Assembly (NCBI RefSeq): GCF_022376295.1
Contig: NZ_CP060140.1
Coordinates: forward strand, 3,414,356-3,478,355
Direction: 5' to 3'
Length of the DNA stretch: 64,000 nucleotides
Origin: Nodularia sphaerocarpa UHCC 0038
GTDB lineage: Bacteria; Cyanobacteriota; Cyanobacteriia; Cyanobacteriales; Nostocaceae
Shown piece after piece: positions 62,397 through 64,000 of this stretch (its first letter is position 1; the number at the start of each line of letters is the position of its first letter). The notes under the pieces were generated by a model that worked only from the letters and a program-made list of their open reading frames with translations, was not told the DNA's origin and did not search any database. The translations under genes and the position numbers were made by a program.

Positions 62397-62929
62397 AACT
62401 AAGTAAGTCGGTATTTACTGAATATGAGTTTAATACCTATTTAAATATTTGTGCCTAAAGAAAATACATATTTACACAAAAAAACAATAGTATTTTCTCG
62501 GCGTTGCTGAATCAGAGTATGAAATGCCAAAATTCCCTTTCTTTTTCTTTGTACCTTTGCGCCTAACGCACTTCGTGCTTCGCTTCGCTGATGCGCCTAA
62601 CGCACTTCGTGCTAGAGCTTACAGCACGCTACGCGTTAGCAGAGCTTTCGCTTTAGCGATACGCTTCGCTGATGCGTGAAACAAATTCATATTCTCAATC
62701 AGCAACGCCATTTTCTCTACGAAAATAAAAAAACTTAGAGTTCGGGACAAACCTAGTCAAACCTTTAATTTCCAGTAATTGTATTCCTCTGGATGTGGTT
62801 TTTTCAGCCAAATCAAAGCTTTACAAAAATAATTAATTCTTAAAATTTATACTCGTAAAATCAGAGATTTGTCAAAATGGAATACTCCCGTTGAGTTTTG
62901 ATCTTACTCAAACGATACATCAGAAAGCT
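62397..62929. other. Intergenic region with a dense repeat cluster
   Basis: No gene supported. The repeat at 62559-62676 is listed separately. An AT-rich part lies on each side. Confidence 0.5.
62559..62676. repeat. Interleaved direct and palindromic repeat cluster
   Basis: GCGCCTAACGCACTTCGTGC followed by T occurs at 62559-62579 and 62593-62613. CGCTTCGCTGATGCG occurs at 62581-62595 and 62662-62676. CGCTACGCGTTAGC and GCTTTCGCTTTAGCGATACG between them are themselves partly palindromic. Such clusters are frequent in Nostocales and probably spread as small mobile or slipped repeats. Confidence 0.8.
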
Positions 62930-63976
62930 CTAATGTTTCCTCAAACCCAAAGCCTCCGTTAATTTCAACCAGCTTTGTCTTAATTGCCAAAACTTGCTAG
63001 ATTGCAGATGATTAATTGTATTTTTAGACACCTCGACCTCAGACTCCAGATTTTTGATCTGCAATCTCAAATGAGATAACTCTTCGCTTAATTGAGATAT
63101 GAGATGAGACTCTGATTCTGCTGATGGCGAAACTAATTCATCAGAATTGATTTCAGGAGAATCAATATTATTGTGTGAAGCTTCTAAATAGGGAATACCT
63201 TGTTGAAACCCATAGATAAATTCACCATTTTCAGACACCAAAGAATTATCTTGCAGATGTAATGGTTGCTTAGTCATGGGACAAGCGAGAAGCGGAAAAA
63301 ACCAATCTTGATCATTCTTCTGTCTCAAAGCTTGGATATAGTGAGGTTTAACATTGATATCCCCAGGCTTACGCACCACAATATAATGAGTATTGTGAGT
63401 ATTGGGACTATCTCCCTTGAGCAAATTTCCTAAAGAAAGTTGACGAATCATATTTTGCCAAAAGAACCAAGTAAATTTTTTGGGTGGATGAAACTGTAAA
63501 TATTCCCATAACAACCATGCTAAAGTTTGACCAAAATGATGGGTATAACTGGTTTCAATTACTTCAAAACCTGCATATTTAACAATTTCAATTAAGCCAT
63601 TTTCAGTAAACCGAATATAATCTCCAGGAAAGTCATGTTGTGGTTGGAGAAAGGGAACAGCAATAATTCCATATCCCATTGGTCTGAGGACGCGATAAAA
63701 TTCCTCAGCAATTTGCCAAGGATATCGAGTATGTTCTAGAACAGCAATAGAAACTATAGTATCCACCGATTCATCTAGCAAAGGAATATGATGTAAATCT
63801 GCCAGAATATCTGGTTTATTCCACTCAGTAATATCAATATTTAAATCTTTTTCACCTAATTGAATGCTTCTTTGTCCAGAACCAGCATTGAGAACAATAC
63901 CATAGCAGTATTTACGAAAACGACTTATCTCTTCAGACAAAGGCATCCAGACTAATGGATTAGGAAAAATAGTCAT
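62930..63976 (-). CDS. Methyltransferase with zinc-ribbon-like insert and coiled-coil tail
   Basis: 348 aa. Residues about 25-195 are a class I SAM methyltransferase (VLNAGSGQRSIQLGEKDLNI, then DSVDTIVSIAVLEHTRYPWQ and VLRPMGYGIIAVPFLQ). Residues about 225-275 (FFPLLACPMTKQPLHLQDNS, GIPYLEAS) resemble a Trm112/UPF0434-type small zinc domain, but only one Cys is kept. The C terminus is a coiled coil (HLISQLSEELSHLRLQIKNL) ending in LQSSKFWQLRQSWLKLTEAL, the same tail motif as the GT4-GT2 protein. Likely modifies a glycan. The gene is complete, about 25 bp from the window end. Confidence 0.85.
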   Translation of the reverse strand: MTIFPNPLVWMPLSEEISRFRKYCYGIVLNAGSGQRSIQLGEKDLNIDITEWNKPDILADLHHIPLLDESVDTIVSIAVLEHTRYPWQIAEEFYRVLRPMGYGIIAVPFLQPQHDFPGDYIRFTENGLIEIVKYAGFEVIETSYTHHFGQTLAWLLWEYLQFHPPKKFTWFFWQNMIRQLSLGNLLKGDSPNTHNTHYIVVRKPGDINVKPHYIQALRQKNDQDWFFPLLACPMTKQPLHLQDNSLVSENGEFIYGFQQGIPYLEASHNNIDSPEINSDELVSPSAESESHLISQLSEELSHLRLQIKNLESEVEVSKNTINHLQSSKFWQLRQSWLKLTEALGLRKH

Positions 63977-64000
63977 ATATATTATATGTGATATAGCAAG

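Noticed and set aside
1..64000. CRISPR array or tRNA/rRNA gene
   Set aside because: No regularly spaced repeat array of the right unit size and no cloverleaf-like tRNA or rRNA sequence was recognised by eye; a covariance-model scan would be needed to exclude a tRNA fully.

Overview
The window looks like chromosome of a filamentous, heterocyst-type cyanobacterium (Nostocales; Nostoc/Anabaena/Calothrix-like). Supporting signs are the many HIP1 octamers (GCGATCGC), AGTCAAA heptanucleotide tandem repeats, dispersed intergenic palindromes, a Mo-dependent nitrogenase C-terminal domain gene, a DUF1822 gene, a CHAT/NTPase/WD40 giant protein and a double-glycine peptide export cluster. Housekeeping genes (pyrH-frr, a cobO-type adenosyltransferase) lie among accessory regions rich in pseudogenes and duplicated fragments.

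Layout. 1-6.2 kb: secreted hypothetical protein, corrinoid adenosyltransferase, lipocalin-like protein, a deoxyhypusine/homospermidine-synthase-like pseudogene, a 443-bp repeat element (copy A) fused to a group II intron maturase fragment, an AraC-type regulator with a truncated receiver, and a Mo_nitro_C gene. 6.2-14.3 kb: an apparent set on the minus strand of sigma-70-like factor, DUF1822 protein, 1537-aa CHAT-NTPase-WD40 protein and LysM/lysozyme-like protein, interrupted by repeat copy B. 14.6-20.1 kb: TnpB remnant, then a peptide ABC ATPase, AbgT transporter, AtzG-like and AtzE-like genes. 20.1-21.7 kb: a retron locus (msr-msd RNA, 54-aa cationic hydrophobic peptide, XRE regulator, reverse transcriptase). 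22-29.1 kb: duplicated yidD and ArsR-type genes, an amidase gene fragment starting at a HIP1 site, a 19-residue-repeat protein next to a degenerate metallo-beta-lactamase-like protein, a SulP transporter with a pseudo-receiver and a Tat-exported beta-carbonic anhydrase, and a phytol-kinase-like gene.

29.3-45.9 kb: a 2577-aa LamG-rich protein divergent from a cluster of seven double-glycine-leader peptides with a HlyD-like adaptor and a C39-peptidase ABC exporter (bacteriocin-like). No maturation enzyme is visible. 45.9-49.1 kb: alpha/beta hydrolase, thioredoxin-like protein, pyrH-frr with terminator. 49.6-57 kb: glycan assembly genes (four glycosyltransferase genes, one of them two-domain, an exporter ATPase, a methyltransferase). 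57-62.4 kb: two FG-GAP/PPC extracellular-type proteins, one a subtilase, sharing a duplicated C-terminal module. 62.9-64 kb: a methyltransferase with a zinc-ribbon-like insert and the same C-terminal tail as a glycosyltransferase upstream.

The strongest candidates for under-described biology are (i) the retron with a small membrane-active-looking peptide, (ii) the multi-precursor double-glycine cluster beside the giant LamG protein, (iii) the sigma/DUF1822/CHAT/LysM set, and (iv) the GIRPI-repeat protein with a degenerate MBL-like partner.
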